In this document: piece by piece, positions 42,365-50,799 of the stretch
Layout: every line of letters starts with the position of its first letter
Numbering within the stretch: the stretch's first letter is position 1
NCBI GenBank assembly: GCA_043813895.1
Contig: JBDRKQ010000102.1
Coordinates: forward strand, 4,179-68,178
Reading direction: 5' to 3'
Origin: CAZTAR01 sp043813895
Lineage (GTDB): Bacteria; Planctomycetota; Phycisphaerae; UBA1845; UTPLA1
DNA: 64,000 nt
Made by a program: the position numbers and the translations under genes
The notes under the pieces: model-generated
The model's input: the letters and a program-made list of their open reading frames with translations, nothing else
Database searches by the model: none
What the model was told of the DNA's origin: nothing

Positions 42365-43147
42365 TTAGTCCTCACCAGGCTTCGGTTGGTCCGGCGTTTG
42401 GGCTCCGGAATCCGCTTCCGCTTCGGATGGAGCGGCGGCGCCCGGCGGTTTTGACGGCGCTGCAGATTCAGCCGCCTTGGACGTCGTCGCCGCTTCCGCG
42501 CCCCCCTGGGTGGCTTTTCGCTTGCCACCGCCGGCCTTCCTTCTCGCGGGTGCCTTGCCTTCGAGGAACCGGATGCGATCCAGCGTCTTCTGACGCCGAC
42601 CGCCCACCACACTCTTCACGTCGCCGGAGGCTTTTTCTTCTACGCCTACGAGTTGGAGGATGGCCAGATCGCTGTTGTCGCCGATGCGGCGTTTCGCAAG
42701 GCGGATGATCCGCGTGTAGCCGCCCGGACGGTCACGGTACTTGGGCGCGATTTCCGCGACGAGCTTGTGAACGACCGACTGCGCGACGAAGGAAATCTTC
42801 TTCTTGTTGTAACTTGCGGGAACTTTCCCGGCGCGATGCCGCCTCCCGGAGCGCGCAACAAGCACCTTGTGCCGCTGGGCAGCGGTCATGGCGTCGTACT
42901 TCTCCTGTTCGTCCGAACCAATGATCGATCGGTCGCCGAGAATCGCGATGATCCGCTGACGGTTCTTCAGAGTCCCGGTGCGAGCGAGCGTGATCAGACG
43001 CTCGACGAACGGGCGGATCTCCTTTGCCTTCACCAGAGTCGTCTCGATCTGGCCGTATTGGAACAGGCTCTGGGCCATGTTCCGACGCATCGCCCGATGG
43101 TGGGAAGGCGTCCTGGATAGTCTTCGTCCTGCAAGTCGGTGTCTCAT
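42365..43147 (-). CDS. rplQ: 50S ribosomal protein L17 with long low-complexity tail
   Basis: This 260-residue protein has the L17 core, about residues 1-120. It begins MRHRLAGRRLSRTPSHHRAM, includes the conserved RRNMAQSLFQYGQIETTLVKAK, and has a later YTRIIRLAKRRIGDNSDLAIL. Typical bacterial L17 is about 115-130 residues. The rest (about 170-260) is rich in Ala, Lys, Glu, Pro and Ser and is likely disordered. It follows rpoA by 58 bases, as in most bacteria. The tail is a lineage-specific feature; whether it is processed is unknown. Confidence 0.95.
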   Translation of the reverse strand: MRHRLAGRRLSRTPSHHRAMRRNMAQSLFQYGQIETTLVKAKEIRPFVERLITLARTGTLKNRQRIIAILGDRSIIGSDEQEKYDAMTAAQRHKVLVARSGRRHRAGKVPASYNKKKISFVAQSVVHKLVAEIAPKYRDRPGGYTRIIRLAKRRIGDNSDLAILQLVGVEEKASGDVKSVVGGRRQKTLDRIRFLEGKAPARRKAGGGKRKATQGGAEAATTSKAAESAAPSKPPGAAAPSEAEADSGAQTPDQPKPGED

Positions 43148-43205
43148 GGTATGTCACACCTGTCTATCAAACCGGTCCGGATTATCCTCGGACCACCTTC
43201 TTACC

Positions 43206-44441
43206 TCAGCCAGCGTCGTTGCGCGCCGCACCGACCTCATTGTTTTCCGGCGTTTCTGCGGCGCCGCCGTCCGCCTCTGCCTGCGCGGACTCACCCTCCT
43301 GCGTCGCCGAAGCCGGCGGGGCATGACCGAACGTGGCTGCGTCCAGAACCGTATCGCCGAACGACGCCGAAGTCGGCTCCATTCCGGCATAGGACGGAGA
43401 CGCCGGCCTCAGCGGCGACAGTTCGTCGTCGGCTGAATCGCTGCCGTCGGATTTCAGCGAGACGCCCAGATCGGCCAGCTTCCGCTTGATTTCCCGAAGA
43501 GATGTCTTCCCGAAACTGCGAAGCTTCAGAAGACTCGGCTCGTCCCACTCCACCAGCTCCCCGACGGTCGCGATCTCCGCGGACGCGAGACAATTGTTCG
43601 CCCGGACGGAGAGATCGAGAGAGGCAATCGGCGTTGACAACACGCCCGCATCAGTCGGTCCGGACTGACCGGCCTCGCCTCGCGATTCCTCGTCCACCGC
43701 CGAAGCAGCGAGACCGCTCCCCATTTCGAAGAGCTGCACGAAGGAGTTCAGGTGCTTTCGCAGGATCTTGGCGGCCTCCACCAAGGCCATCTCCGGCGTC
43801 ACCGTACCGTTGGTCCAAATCTCGAGAAGCAGGCGATCATAGTTCGTGCGCTGGCCGACACGGGTGTCCTCCACACGGTAACGGACCCGGGTGACGGGGG
43901 AGTACATCGAGTCGATGGGGATCAGGCCGAATACCTGATCGCCCTCCGGCTTGTTCTCCTCGGCAGTAGCGTAGCTGCGCCCCCGGACCACCGTCATCTC
44001 CATGTCGAACTCAATATCGTCGGTGAGGGTGGCGAGAATCTGGTCCTGGTTGATGATCTCGATATCGGGATCCGCCTCGATCTGGCTGGCCCGGACCTCG
44101 GTGGTCTCTCCCGCAGTTCCCCGAACCGACACGCGCATTGTCTTGGGCGTGTCCGAAGCGGACTGGACGATCAGAGACTTGACGTTCAGGATGATGACCG
44201 TGACGTCCTCCATGACGCCGGGGAGGGTGGTGAACTCGTGGACCACACCTTTGATCTTCACGTGGGTGACCGCGGCGCCTTCCAGACTGGAAAGCAGGAT
44301 GCGGCGCAGGCTGTTGCCGATGGTCGTGCCGAACCCCCGCTCAAAGGGTTCGACGACGAATCGCCCATAAGTCGGTCGGCTTGCATCCTCATCTCGCACC
44401 ACACGCGTCGGAAGTTCCAATCCTCGCCACCGAATTCGCAT
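43206..44441 (-). CDS. rpoA: DNA-directed RNA polymerase alpha subunit
   Basis: This 411-residue protein has the N-terminal dimerisation domain (FVVEPFERGFGTTIGNSLRRILLSSLEGAAVTHVKI) and a C-terminal domain with helix-hairpin-helix motifs (LDLSVRANNCLASAEIATVGELVEWDEPSLLKLRSFGKTSLREI). Typical alpha is about 310-350 residues; here the last ~75 residues are an acidic, low-complexity tail. ATG at 44441 is chosen because GGAGG lies eight bases upstream, over an in-frame codon at 44489. It sits between rpsD and rplQ as expected. Confidence 0.96.
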   Translation of the reverse strand: MRIRWRGLELPTRVVRDEDASRPTYGRFVVEPFERGFGTTIGNSLRRILLSSLEGAAVTHVKIKGVVHEFTTLPGVMEDVTVIILNVKSLIVQSASDTPKTMRVSVRGTAGETTEVRASQIEADPDIEIINQDQILATLTDDIEFDMEMTVVRGRSYATAEENKPEGDQVFGLIPIDSMYSPVTRVRYRVEDTRVGQRTNYDRLLLEIWTNGTVTPEMALVEAAKILRKHLNSFVQLFEMGSGLAASAVDEESRGEAGQSGPTDAGVLSTPIASLDLSVRANNCLASAEIATVGELVEWDEPSLLKLRSFGKTSLREIKRKLADLGVSLKSDGSDSADDELSPLRPASPSYAGMEPTSASFGDTVLDAATFGHAPPASATQEGESAQAEADGGAAETPENNEVGAARNDAG

Positions 44442-44560
44442 CAGATCGACCTCCCAGGAAGGTGTTCCGAATCCCCAATGCCCAGACACTCGTCCCGCTC
44501 GTCCGCCGTTCCCGCAGAGTCCCAGGCGCTATAGTCACTCACACTTGCCGTCAGCAATCG

Positions 44561-45196
44561 TTACCGGCTGTAGAACTCGACAACGAGTTGTTCCTCGACC
44601 GGTATCTGCACGTCATCACGCGACGGCAACGCCAGAACCGTCCCCTCCAGTTTGCTCGCTTCCAGCTTCAGCCACGGCTGCACGAGACGGCCCGCATCGG
44701 ACTCGCACGCCGCGCGAACCATCTTCTGGCTGGCCGGTCGGTCGCGAACACTGATGGTATCCCCTACATGGACAAGGTATCCCGGTTTGTTGACACGCTT
44801 GCCGTTTACGGTGAAATGGTTGTGCCCGACGCTGATCCGCGCGGCCTTGCACGAGGGGGACATCCCGAGCTTGCACACCACATTGTCCAAGCGGCGCTCG
44901 AGCAGGCCGAGCAGTGCCTGGCCGGTGTTCTCCTTCGACCGCTGGGCCAAAGCCAGGCACCGGCGGAACTGCTTGTCAAAGAGTCCGTAGTACCGTTTGA
45001 CCTTCTGCGTCTCTCGCAGTCGCTTGCCATACTCGCTGGCCTGGCGACGTCGGAAAGACCGCTGGCCTCCGGGCGGTACGTTCCGCGAAGGTTTTTCCAT
45101 CGGGCACTTCGCGCTCTCGCAACGCGTCCCTTTGAGCATCAACTTGATGCCTTCGCGACGACACTTGCGACAGGATGGTCCAAGATCTCTTCCCAT
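44561..45196 (-). CDS. rpsD: 30S ribosomal protein S4 (zinc-binding type)
   Basis: This 211-residue protein has the S4 N-domain and the S4 RNA-binding motif (LERRLDNVVCKLGMSPSCKAARISVGHNHFTVNGKRVNKPGYLV). Its start MGRDLGPSCRKCRREG with the later TRCESAKCP gives four cysteines in a zinc-knuckle arrangement. ATG at 45196 is chosen as the family start; the codon at 45208 adds four residues. S4 nucleates 30S assembly and in other bacteria represses its operon. It lies between rpsK and rpoA. Confidence 0.96.
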   Translation of the reverse strand: MGRDLGPSCRKCRREGIKLMLKGTRCESAKCPMEKPSRNVPPGGQRSFRRRQASEYGKRLRETQKVKRYYGLFDKQFRRCLALAQRSKENTGQALLGLLERRLDNVVCKLGMSPSCKAARISVGHNHFTVNGKRVNKPGYLVHVGDTISVRDRPASQKMVRAACESDAGRLVQPWLKLEASKLEGTVLALPSRDDVQIPVEEQLVVEFYSR

Positions 45197-45217
45197 AACG
45201 ATCCCCATGCAGTGGGA

Positions 45218-45604
45218 CTAGACTCTCCGCTTTCGAGAGGGACGACAGCCGTTGTGCGGCAACGGCGTGACATCTTCTATCGATACGATCCGAAGCCCGC
45301 TGGACTGAAGCCCGGCCACCGCCGATTCCCGGCCGCTGCCCGGACCCTTCACACGGACCTCGAGCTCAACGACCCCAAACTTTCGCCGCGCGGTGCTGCC
45401 GGCGGTCTCGCCGGCCCGCTGGGCGGCGAAGGGTGTGCTCTTGCGCGTGCCTTTGAAACCGACCGTGCCCGCCGACTGCCAACACAGCGTTTCGCCCGAA
45501 GGATCGGTAATGGTCACGAGCGTGTTGTTGAAACTCGACTTGACGTGGGCGATGGCTCGAGCCAGATTCCGCCGCGTCTTGCGTTTGCCTGATGACTTGG
45601 CCAC
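45218..45604 (-). CDS. rpsK: 30S ribosomal protein S11
   Basis: This 128-residue protein has the conserved ARAIAHVKSSFNNTLVTITD, the STPFAAQRAGE region, the GPGSGRESAVAGLQSSGL motif and the C-terminal VTPLPHNGCRPSRKRRV. It is of normal length for the family. S11 sits at the 30S platform near the mRNA exit. It is followed by rpsD after about 21 bases and preceded by rpsM. Confidence 0.97.
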   Translation of the reverse strand: MAKSSGKRKTRRNLARAIAHVKSSFNNTLVTITDPSGETLCWQSAGTVGFKGTRKSTPFAAQRAGETAGSTARRKFGVVELEVRVKGPGSGRESAVAGLQSSGLRIVSIEDVTPLPHNGCRPSRKRRV

Positions 45605-45665
45605 GTTTCGATGATCTCCAATCGTGCGAGATGCGACCCGTCAAGGCCGCCAACTTCCAAGAGCG

Positions 45666-46052
45666 CTAGCTTCGCAACTCCTTGACGCCCTTCTTGCCCG
45701 CAACCGTCTTCTTGGGGCCTTTCCTAGTCCGCGCGTTCGTACGGGTCCGCTGACCCCGAACCGGCAACCCGCGACGATGCCGAATCCCACGGTAGCACTG
45801 GATGTCCTTCAGACGAGCGATGTTCTGCGTCACTTGCCGGCGAAGCTGGCCCTCGACGATATAGGTCCGGTCGATGATCGAAGCGATGCGGCTGATCTCG
45901 TCTTCCGTCAGTTTCTTGGCGCGGACCGAGTGTTCGATCCCGGCCTCCTTGAGAATCGCTTCGCTGTGATGCGGACCGATACCATAGATGTAAGTCAGCG
46001 CGATCACGATGCGCTTCTCATTGGGAATATCAACTCCGGCAATACGCGGCAT
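45666..46052 (-). CDS. rpsM: 30S ribosomal protein S13
   Basis: This 128-residue protein shows MPRIAGVDIPNEKRIVIALTYIYG at the start, then DEISRIASIIDRTYIVEGQL and the C-terminal GQRTRTNARTRKGPKKTVAGKKG. S13 is in the 30S head and contacts the 50S subunit and P-site tRNA. It lies between the very short rpmJ gene (30 bases upstream) and rpsK. Confidence 0.97.
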   Translation of the reverse strand: MPRIAGVDIPNEKRIVIALTYIYGIGPHHSEAILKEAGIEHSVRAKKLTEDEISRIASIIDRTYIVEGQLRRQVTQNIARLKDIQCYRGIRHRRGLPVRGQRTRTNARTRKGPKKTVAGKKGVKELRS

Positions 46053-46082
46053 CTATCGTCTCCTGGCCAAAACACACATTCA

Positions 46083-46199
46083 TTAACCCTGCCGCTGCTT
46101 GTGGCGCGGGTTCGCAGAGCAGATCACGCGCACCACGCCCTTGCGCTTCACGATCTTGCAGTTCTCACAAATGCGTCGGACACTGCTGCGAACTTTCAC
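46083..46199 (-). CDS. rpmJ: 50S ribosomal protein L36
   Basis: This 38-residue gene starts with GTG at 46199 and ends TAA at 46083-46085. The translated product reads MKVRSSVRRICENCKIVKRK and continues through VIC and PRHKQRQG, the classical L36 sequence. The zinc ligands C11, C14, C27 and H33 are intact (Cx2Cx12Cx5H). It sits between map (upstream) and rpsM (downstream), the usual position at the start of the alpha operon. Confidence 0.95.
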   Translation of the reverse strand: MKVRSSVRRICENCKIVKRKGVVRVICSANPRHKQRQG

Positions 46200-46266
46200 A
46201 GGCCTTCTCCCTTGATATCCGGTTCCCAACGAAACACGAACGGGCTGCAAACACTTCTCCGGATCG

Positions 46267-47046
46267 CTATCGCCCGTCCGTCAATACGTCCACGCCGCTC
46301 TCGGTCACGGCGAGCGTGTGCTCGAAGTGGGCCGACCAACGACCGTCCCTCGTCACCTGCGGCCAACCGCTGGCATCGCCAGGCCTGACATGGTGCCGAC
46401 CGGCGTTCACCATCGGCTCGACCGCCAACACCAGGCCCGGCTCCAGGCGGAAGTCCTGGTGGGCGTTCGACCGGGCGGCATAGTTCGGCACCTTCGGCTC
46501 TTCGTGCATCTCTCGGCCGATTCCGTGTCCGACGAAGTCGCGAACGACGGAAAAACCGGCGGATTCCACGTGCTCCTGCATCAGGCCGGCGACTTCGCTC
46601 CACATCCGACCGGGTCGAATCTCCGCGATGGCCAAGTCCAGAGAGCTACGGGTCACATCCAGCAACCGCTGGACTTCCCTGCCGACCGAGCCCACAGGTA
46701 TCGTCGTCGCGGCGTCGCCGCAGTAACCCTTCAGCCGCACGCCGCAGTCCACGCTAATTATGTCGCCCTCCGCCAGCGCCCGGTCGCCCGGGATGCCGTG
46801 CACGACTTCCTCGTTCACGCTTGCGCAAATCGCCGACGGAAACGGGAACTTCGTTGCCGGAGTACAGACTCCTCTGAACAACGCCTCACAACCGGCCGCG
46901 GCGATCAACTCGTCCGCCGCCTCGCTCAACTCAGCGGTGCGAATCCCAGGCCGAACCAACTCCCGCATCCGCTCCAGAACCCGCCAGACCACGCTGCCGG
47001 CCGCTCGCATCAACTCAATCTCGCGAGGGCTCTTGAGAACAACCAT
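46267..47046 (-). CDS. map: Methionine aminopeptidase, type I
   Basis: This 259-residue metalloenzyme removes the N-terminal Met from new proteins. Visible motifs are VCTPATKFPFPSAICASVNEEVVHGIPG (His), GDIISVDCGVRLKGYCGDAATTIPVG (two Asp), FVGHGIGREMHEEPKVPNY (His) and GLVLAVEPMVNAG (Glu). A final Glu is in FEHTLAVTESG. ATG at 47046 gives the family-typical start MVVLKSPREIELMRAAG. An ATG at 47100 that overlaps the adk stop (ATGA) is an alternative that adds 18 residues and may keep translational coupling. It lies between adk and rpmJ. Confidence 0.95.
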   Translation of the reverse strand: MVVLKSPREIELMRAAGSVVWRVLERMRELVRPGIRTAELSEAADELIAAAGCEALFRGVCTPATKFPFPSAICASVNEEVVHGIPGDRALAEGDIISVDCGVRLKGYCGDAATTIPVGSVGREVQRLLDVTRSSLDLAIAEIRPGRMWSEVAGLMQEHVESAGFSVVRDFVGHGIGREMHEEPKVPNYAARSNAHQDFRLEPGLVLAVEPMVNAGRHHVRPGDASGWPQVTRDGRWSAHFEHTLAVTESGVDVLTDGR

Positions 47047-47096
47047 GGCCAGCCCATCCCGCGATTCGCGCAATCCCGCAGAGGTCGGTGATCCTC

Positions 47097-47744
47097 TCAT
47101 AGAGCCTGACAAACCTCTGTAATCGCCGCCGCCACTTGATCGACAGCGCCGCCCGCTTCGACCTCCTTCAGTATCCCGCGCTCGAGATAGTACGCCGCCA
47201 ACGGCTCCGTCTGCTTATGGTAAGTCGCCAGCCGCTGACCGACGACATCAGGAGTATCATCCTTCCGCCGCGTCAAGGCGGAGCCGCAATCATCGCACAC
47301 GCCGGACTTGACCGGCGGCGAGAAAACTTCGTGATAGATGTGGCCGTCCTGGGGACAAGACCACCGGCCGGTCAGACGCTTCGTGACTTCGCCGTCGTCG
47401 ACGCGCATGTTGACGACCGCGTCGAGCTTCAGGCTGCGAGCGGCCAAGCGCTCGTCAAGCCCCTTCGCCTGTACGACTGTTCTCGGGAACCCATCCAGCA
47501 GGAACCCGTCACAGGCCGGGGGCTTGGCGATGTGATCCATCATCATCGAGAGGATCAGATCGTCCGGGACCAGGGCGCCGCGATCCATGTATGCCTGCGC
47601 CTGGCGGCCCAACTCGGTGTTCATCTTTCTCTCGGCGCGGAGGATGTCGCCGCTGGACAGATGCACGAGCGAGCAAGAACTCGCCACGCGAACAGCCTGC
47701 GTTCCCTTGCCGGCGCCGGGTGGGCCTAACAGAACTAGATTCAC
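47097..47744 (-). CDS. adk: Adenylate kinase
   Basis: This 215-residue enzyme interconverts ATP+AMP and 2 ADP. It starts MNLVLLGPPGAGKGTQAVRVA with the P-loop GPPGAGKGT. Other motifs are the AMP-binding LSSGDILR, the DGFLLDGFPRTVVQAK segment, and the LID region with Cys/His residues (RWSCPQDGHIYHEV ... GVCDDCG). The LID holds at least three Cys that could bind zinc, as in many Gram-positive-like forms. The start codon overlaps the secY stop by four bases. It is often found between secY and map. Confidence 0.96.
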   Translation of the reverse strand: MNLVLLGPPGAGKGTQAVRVASSCSLVHLSSGDILRAERKMNTELGRQAQAYMDRGALVPDDLILSMMMDHIAKPPACDGFLLDGFPRTVVQAKGLDERLAARSLKLDAVVNMRVDDGEVTKRLTGRWSCPQDGHIYHEVFSPPVKSGVCDDCGSALTRRKDDTPDVVGQRLATYHKQTEPLAAYYLERGILKEVEAGGAVDQVAAAITEVCQAL

Positions 47745-49132
47745 GCGTAGGCTCCCTTGATTCGCGATCCGCCACTGTCTCCGAGGAAGCCGCCGTAGTT
47801 GCGCATGATCAGGTTGGCTTCGATCCTCTGAACCAGGTCCAGGCCGACGCTCACGACGATCAGAAGCCCGGTCCCGCCCAGAAACGATGACACCATCATC
47901 GGTATCTCCAACGTGGCGGCGATAACCTGAGGAATGATGGCAATGGCCGCCAGGAAGCCGGCGCCGACATACGTAATGCGCGTCATGACCGTTTCCAGGT
48001 AGTCGGCCGTCCGCTTGCCCGGCCGCAGCCCCGGAATGAAGCTCCCATAATCGCGGAGCTGATTGGCCATGTCCTTCGGTTGGAACTGGACCGTCGTCCA
48101 GAAGTACGCAAAGAAGTAGACCAGGGCGATATACGAGGCGGCATACAGGAAGCTCGACCCTCTGAATTCGGAGGAGAGCATGACCAGGAAGCTGCTGCCG
48201 GGAAAGAGATTCGACAACCAGTCGAAGATCAGGCCAGGGAAGATCAGCAGACTGCTGGCAAAGATGATCGGCATGACGCCGCCGTGGTTCACACGCAGGG
48301 GCAGGTACTGTCGCTGACCGCCGTAAACCCGGCGGCCGCGGGTCTGCTTGGCCTGCTGGATCGGGATACGCCGTTGTCCCTGGGTGATGAGGATCGAGCC
48401 GGCGACCACGCCAACGAAAGCAATCATCAGGAACAGGATCTTGCCGGGGCCGAACTGCGCCTCACCCGTCACATCCACAGAGGCGTTATTGATGACCATG
48501 AAGACCGCGCTGGGCATCCTGGCGACGATGCCGGCCATGATGATCAGGCTGATCCCATTGCCGATTCCGTACTCATCGATCTGCTCGCCGAGCCACATGA
48601 GGAAGACCGTGCCGGCAGTCATGCCGGTGATGCCGACCAGCCAAAAGCCGAGCGTCCCACCAAAATCCGCGCCGAAGTCACAGTACTCCGCATAGACCAT
48701 GCCGCCGCTCGATATGAACTTCAACCAGAACGCGCTCTGGATCAGACAAATGCCGACCGTCAGGTAGCGGGTGTACTCCTGGATCTTCTTCTGACCCACC
48801 TGTCCTTCTTTTCTCAGTTTCTCCAGGGCCGGCACGACCGTGCCCAGCAGTTGAAGGATGATCGAAGCGGAAATGTACGGCATGATGCCGAGGCCGAAGA
48901 TCGTGCTCTGCTGAAGATTGCCGCCGGTGAACATCGCGAAGTATTCGGTGAGCTGCCCGATGCCGCCGCCGCCGGTTCCCAGGTTCTTGAAGTACTCGGT
49001 CAGCGCGGCCTGATCCACGCCCGGGACCGGTACGTAGAAGCCTATCCGGTAGACCGCGAGGAGACCCAACGTGAAGAGGATCTTGTTTCGCAGGTCTTTG
49101 ACCTTGAAGATGTTCAGGAATGCTCGAAACAT
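47741..49132 (-). CDS. secY: Protein translocase subunit SecY
   Basis: This 463-residue protein has about ten membrane helices. Conserved elements are YRIGFYVPVPGVDQAAL, FGLGIMPYISASIILQLLGTVVPALEKL, then GIGNGISLIIMAGIVARMPS and the plug/lateral-gate region. A later cytosolic loop has AKQTRGRRVYGGQRQYLPLRVNHGGVMPIIFASSLLIFPG, and the end includes FMLIVVSVGLDLVQRIEANLIMRNYGGF-like text. SecY forms the Sec channel with SecE and SecG. It follows rplO by about 88 bases and overlaps adk. Confidence 0.97.
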   Translation of the reverse strand: MFRAFLNIFKVKDLRNKILFTLGLLAVYRIGFYVPVPGVDQAALTEYFKNLGTGGGGIGQLTEYFAMFTGGNLQQSTIFGLGIMPYISASIILQLLGTVVPALEKLRKEGQVGQKKIQEYTRYLTVGICLIQSAFWLKFISSGGMVYAEYCDFGADFGGTLGFWLVGITGMTAGTVFLMWLGEQIDEYGIGNGISLIIMAGIVARMPSAVFMVINNASVDVTGEAQFGPGKILFLMIAFVGVVAGSILITQGQRRIPIQQAKQTRGRRVYGGQRQYLPLRVNHGGVMPIIFASSLLIFPGLIFDWLSNLFPGSSFLVMLSSEFRGSSFLYAASYIALVYFFAYFWTTVQFQPKDMANQLRDYGSFIPGLRPGKRTADYLETVMTRITYVGAGFLAAIAIIPQVIAATLEIPMMVSSFLGGTGLLIVVSVGLDLVQRIEANLIMRNYGGFLGDSGGSRIKGAYA

Positions 49133-49220
49133 GGCAACTCTTGGCTCAACTCGGCGCCTTCGGCGCGAATACCTGTTTGCGATCCCGGGTCAAGCACCCG
49201 GGCCGACCGACCGGATACCC

Positions 49221-49808
49221 CTATTCCGTCTCCTGCTCTTTCTTCCCCTTCTCCGGCTTCTTCTTGCCCTTGTCCTTCTTCCCCTTCTTCTCACCCTTTG
49301 TCTTGGCGCTTGCCTTTACATACGGCTCCGCGCGTTTGACGAACTTCTTCTTGGGCTGGGGGCCGAGTCGTGTCACCGTTCCGCCCGCCATCTCGATCTT
49401 GCTGACCGCGGACGAGCTGAAGCGATGGGCCTCGATCGTCAGCTTCCTCTTCAACTCGCCGTTGCCCAGGATCTTGACGCGGTCCTTGCGGTCGCGAATG
49501 AGGCCGACCAGCTCCAGGGCGGCAGCTGTCACATGGGCGCCGTCGTCGAAGCGGGTGTCCAGGTCCGCCACGTTCACGACCTGATAGATCGTTCGGAACT
49601 GGGCGTTGTTGAAGCCGTACTTGGGAAGACGCCGGAACAGCGGAAAGACCGCGCCTTCCGCAAGGCTCTCCTTGGAGGCGCCGCTTCTGGCGCCCGCTCC
49701 CTTGTGACCTCGGCCACAGGTCTTGCCGGAGCCGCTTGCCTCGCCGCGGCCCACGCGTTTGCGTTTTCGATGGCCGCCAGCCTTCTTGGTGATATCCGTA
49801 ATGTTCAT
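49221..49808 (-). CDS. rplO: 50S ribosomal protein L15 with Lys/Glu-rich tail
   Basis: This 195-residue protein begins MNITDITKKAGGHRKRKRVGRG and has the conserved GRGEASGSGKTCGRGHKGAGARSG and a PLFRRLPKYGFNN motif. A C-terminal Lys/Glu/Gly-rich extension (about residues 160-195, KKGKKDKGKKKPEKGKKEQE) is not in typical L15. ATG at 49808 is chosen as the family start; an open frame to 49868 runs into the rpsE gene. No rpmD (L30) gene lies between rpsE and rplO, where it is common. Confidence 0.95.
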   Translation of the reverse strand: MNITDITKKAGGHRKRKRVGRGEASGSGKTCGRGHKGAGARSGASKESLAEGAVFPLFRRLPKYGFNNAQFRTIYQVVNVADLDTRFDDGAHVTAAALELVGLIRDRKDRVKILGNGELKRKLTIEAHRFSSSAVSKIEMAGGTVTRLGPQPKKKFVKRAEPYVKASAKTKGEKKGKKDKGKKKPEKGKKEQETE

Positions 49809-49833
49809 CTCTAGCTCGATCTCGGCTATTCGG

Positions 49834-50352
49834 TCAATTCGACAGGCCAACGCCACGCAGCGCTTCAACAGTCTGACGATCGCGCAGCGTCAAGAGTGCA
49901 TTCATCGTTGCTTTGACCAGGTTTTTCGGACTGGTCGAGCCGTAAACCTTCGTCAGGCAATCACGAACGCCGGCCAACTCGAGCACCGCACGAACACTGG
50001 CGCCGGCAATCACGCCCGTCCCCTCGCTGGCTGGCAACAGCCGGACACGGCTCGAACCAAACCGGCCCATCACCATGTGCGGTATCGTCGAACCGCTAAG
50101 CTTGACCGACTGCATCGCCCGCGTCGCCTGCTTTCTGGCCTTCTCCACAGCCGACGGGACCTCGTTCGCCTTGCCGTAACCGTAGCCCACCTTCCGCTCG
50201 CGATCACCCACAACGACGAGGGCCGCAAAGCTGAAACGACGCCCACCCTTCACGACTTTTGAGCACCGGTAGACGCGGACCACGTTCTCCTCGAAGGCGG
50301 GTCCTTCCTGCACATCAACAACTCGGCTTTGGGGTCTGGCCATCAATTCCAC
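49834..50352 (-). CDS. rpsE: 30S ribosomal protein S5
   Basis: This 172-residue protein has the double-stranded RNA-binding domain (FEENVVRVYRCSKVVKGGRRFSFAALVVVGDRERKVGYGYGKANEVPSAVEKA) and a C-terminal domain with GTGVIAGASVRAVLELAGVRDCLTKVYGSTSPKNLVKAT. It is of normal length. S5 helps decoding fidelity. It lies between rplR and rplO. Confidence 0.97.
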   Translation of the reverse strand: MELMARPQSRVVDVQEGPAFEENVVRVYRCSKVVKGGRRFSFAALVVVGDRERKVGYGYGKANEVPSAVEKARKQATRAMQSVKLSGSTIPHMVMGRFGSSRVRLLPASEGTGVIAGASVRAVLELAGVRDCLTKVYGSTSPKNLVKATMNALLTLRDRQTVEALRGVGLSN

Positions 50353-50410
50353 CCGTACTCGTTTGATTCCTCGACTCGCTCCGAAGGCGACTTCCTTCTG
50401 CGACGCGGCA

Positions 50411-50779
50411 TCAGAACTCCAAACCGGTCTTCCTCATCGCTTCGGCCAGCGCCTTGACACGACCATGATACCGGTATCCGTTGCGATCAAAGGTGATCTT
50501 GCGGATGCCCTGCATCCTGGCGCGTTCGCCGATCGTTCGACCGACGACAACGGCTGCTTTGCAGTTGCCGCCCGCCTTGACCTCGTCTGCGATTTGCTTG
50601 CTCAACGTACCGGCGGAACACAGCGTGCGTCCGCTGATATCGTCAACAAGTTGCACGCTGATATTCTTCAGACTGCGGAAGACACTCAGCCGCGGTCGAT
50701 CGGGCGTACCGCAAACCTTCCGGCGAACCGATCGCCGACGACGCAGCCGCCGAGTCTTCTTGAGTTCGTGTTGGTTCAT
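50411..50779 (-). CDS. rplR: 50S ribosomal protein L18
   Basis: This 122-residue protein shows RLRRRRSVRRKVCGTPDRPRLSVFRSLKNISVQLVDD and the C-terminal DRNGYRYHGRVKALAEAMRKTGLEF. ATG at 50779 gives MNQHELKKTRR, the expected start; a GTG at 50800 that overlaps the rplF stop by one base is possible and adds seven residues. L18 binds 5S rRNA. It lies between rplF and rpsE. Confidence 0.96.
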   Translation of the reverse strand: MNQHELKKTRRLRRRRSVRRKVCGTPDRPRLSVFRSLKNISVQLVDDISGRTLCSAGTLSKQIADEVKAGGNCKAAVVVGRTIGERARMQGIRKITFDRNGYRYHGRVKALAEAMRKTGLEF

Positions 50780-50799
50780 CGCCTCACCATCATCCGTCA

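Noticed and set aside
46200..46266. Possible infA (IF-1) between map and rpmJ
   Set aside because: The gap is only 67 bases, too short for IF-1, and no fragment is visible.
48080..49339. 419-residue plus-strand open frame opposite secY
   Set aside because: Antisense to SecY; low-complexity charged translation with no motif.
49809..49833. Possible rpmD (L30) between rpsE and rplO
   Set aside because: The gap is about 25 bases, so no L30 gene can fit.
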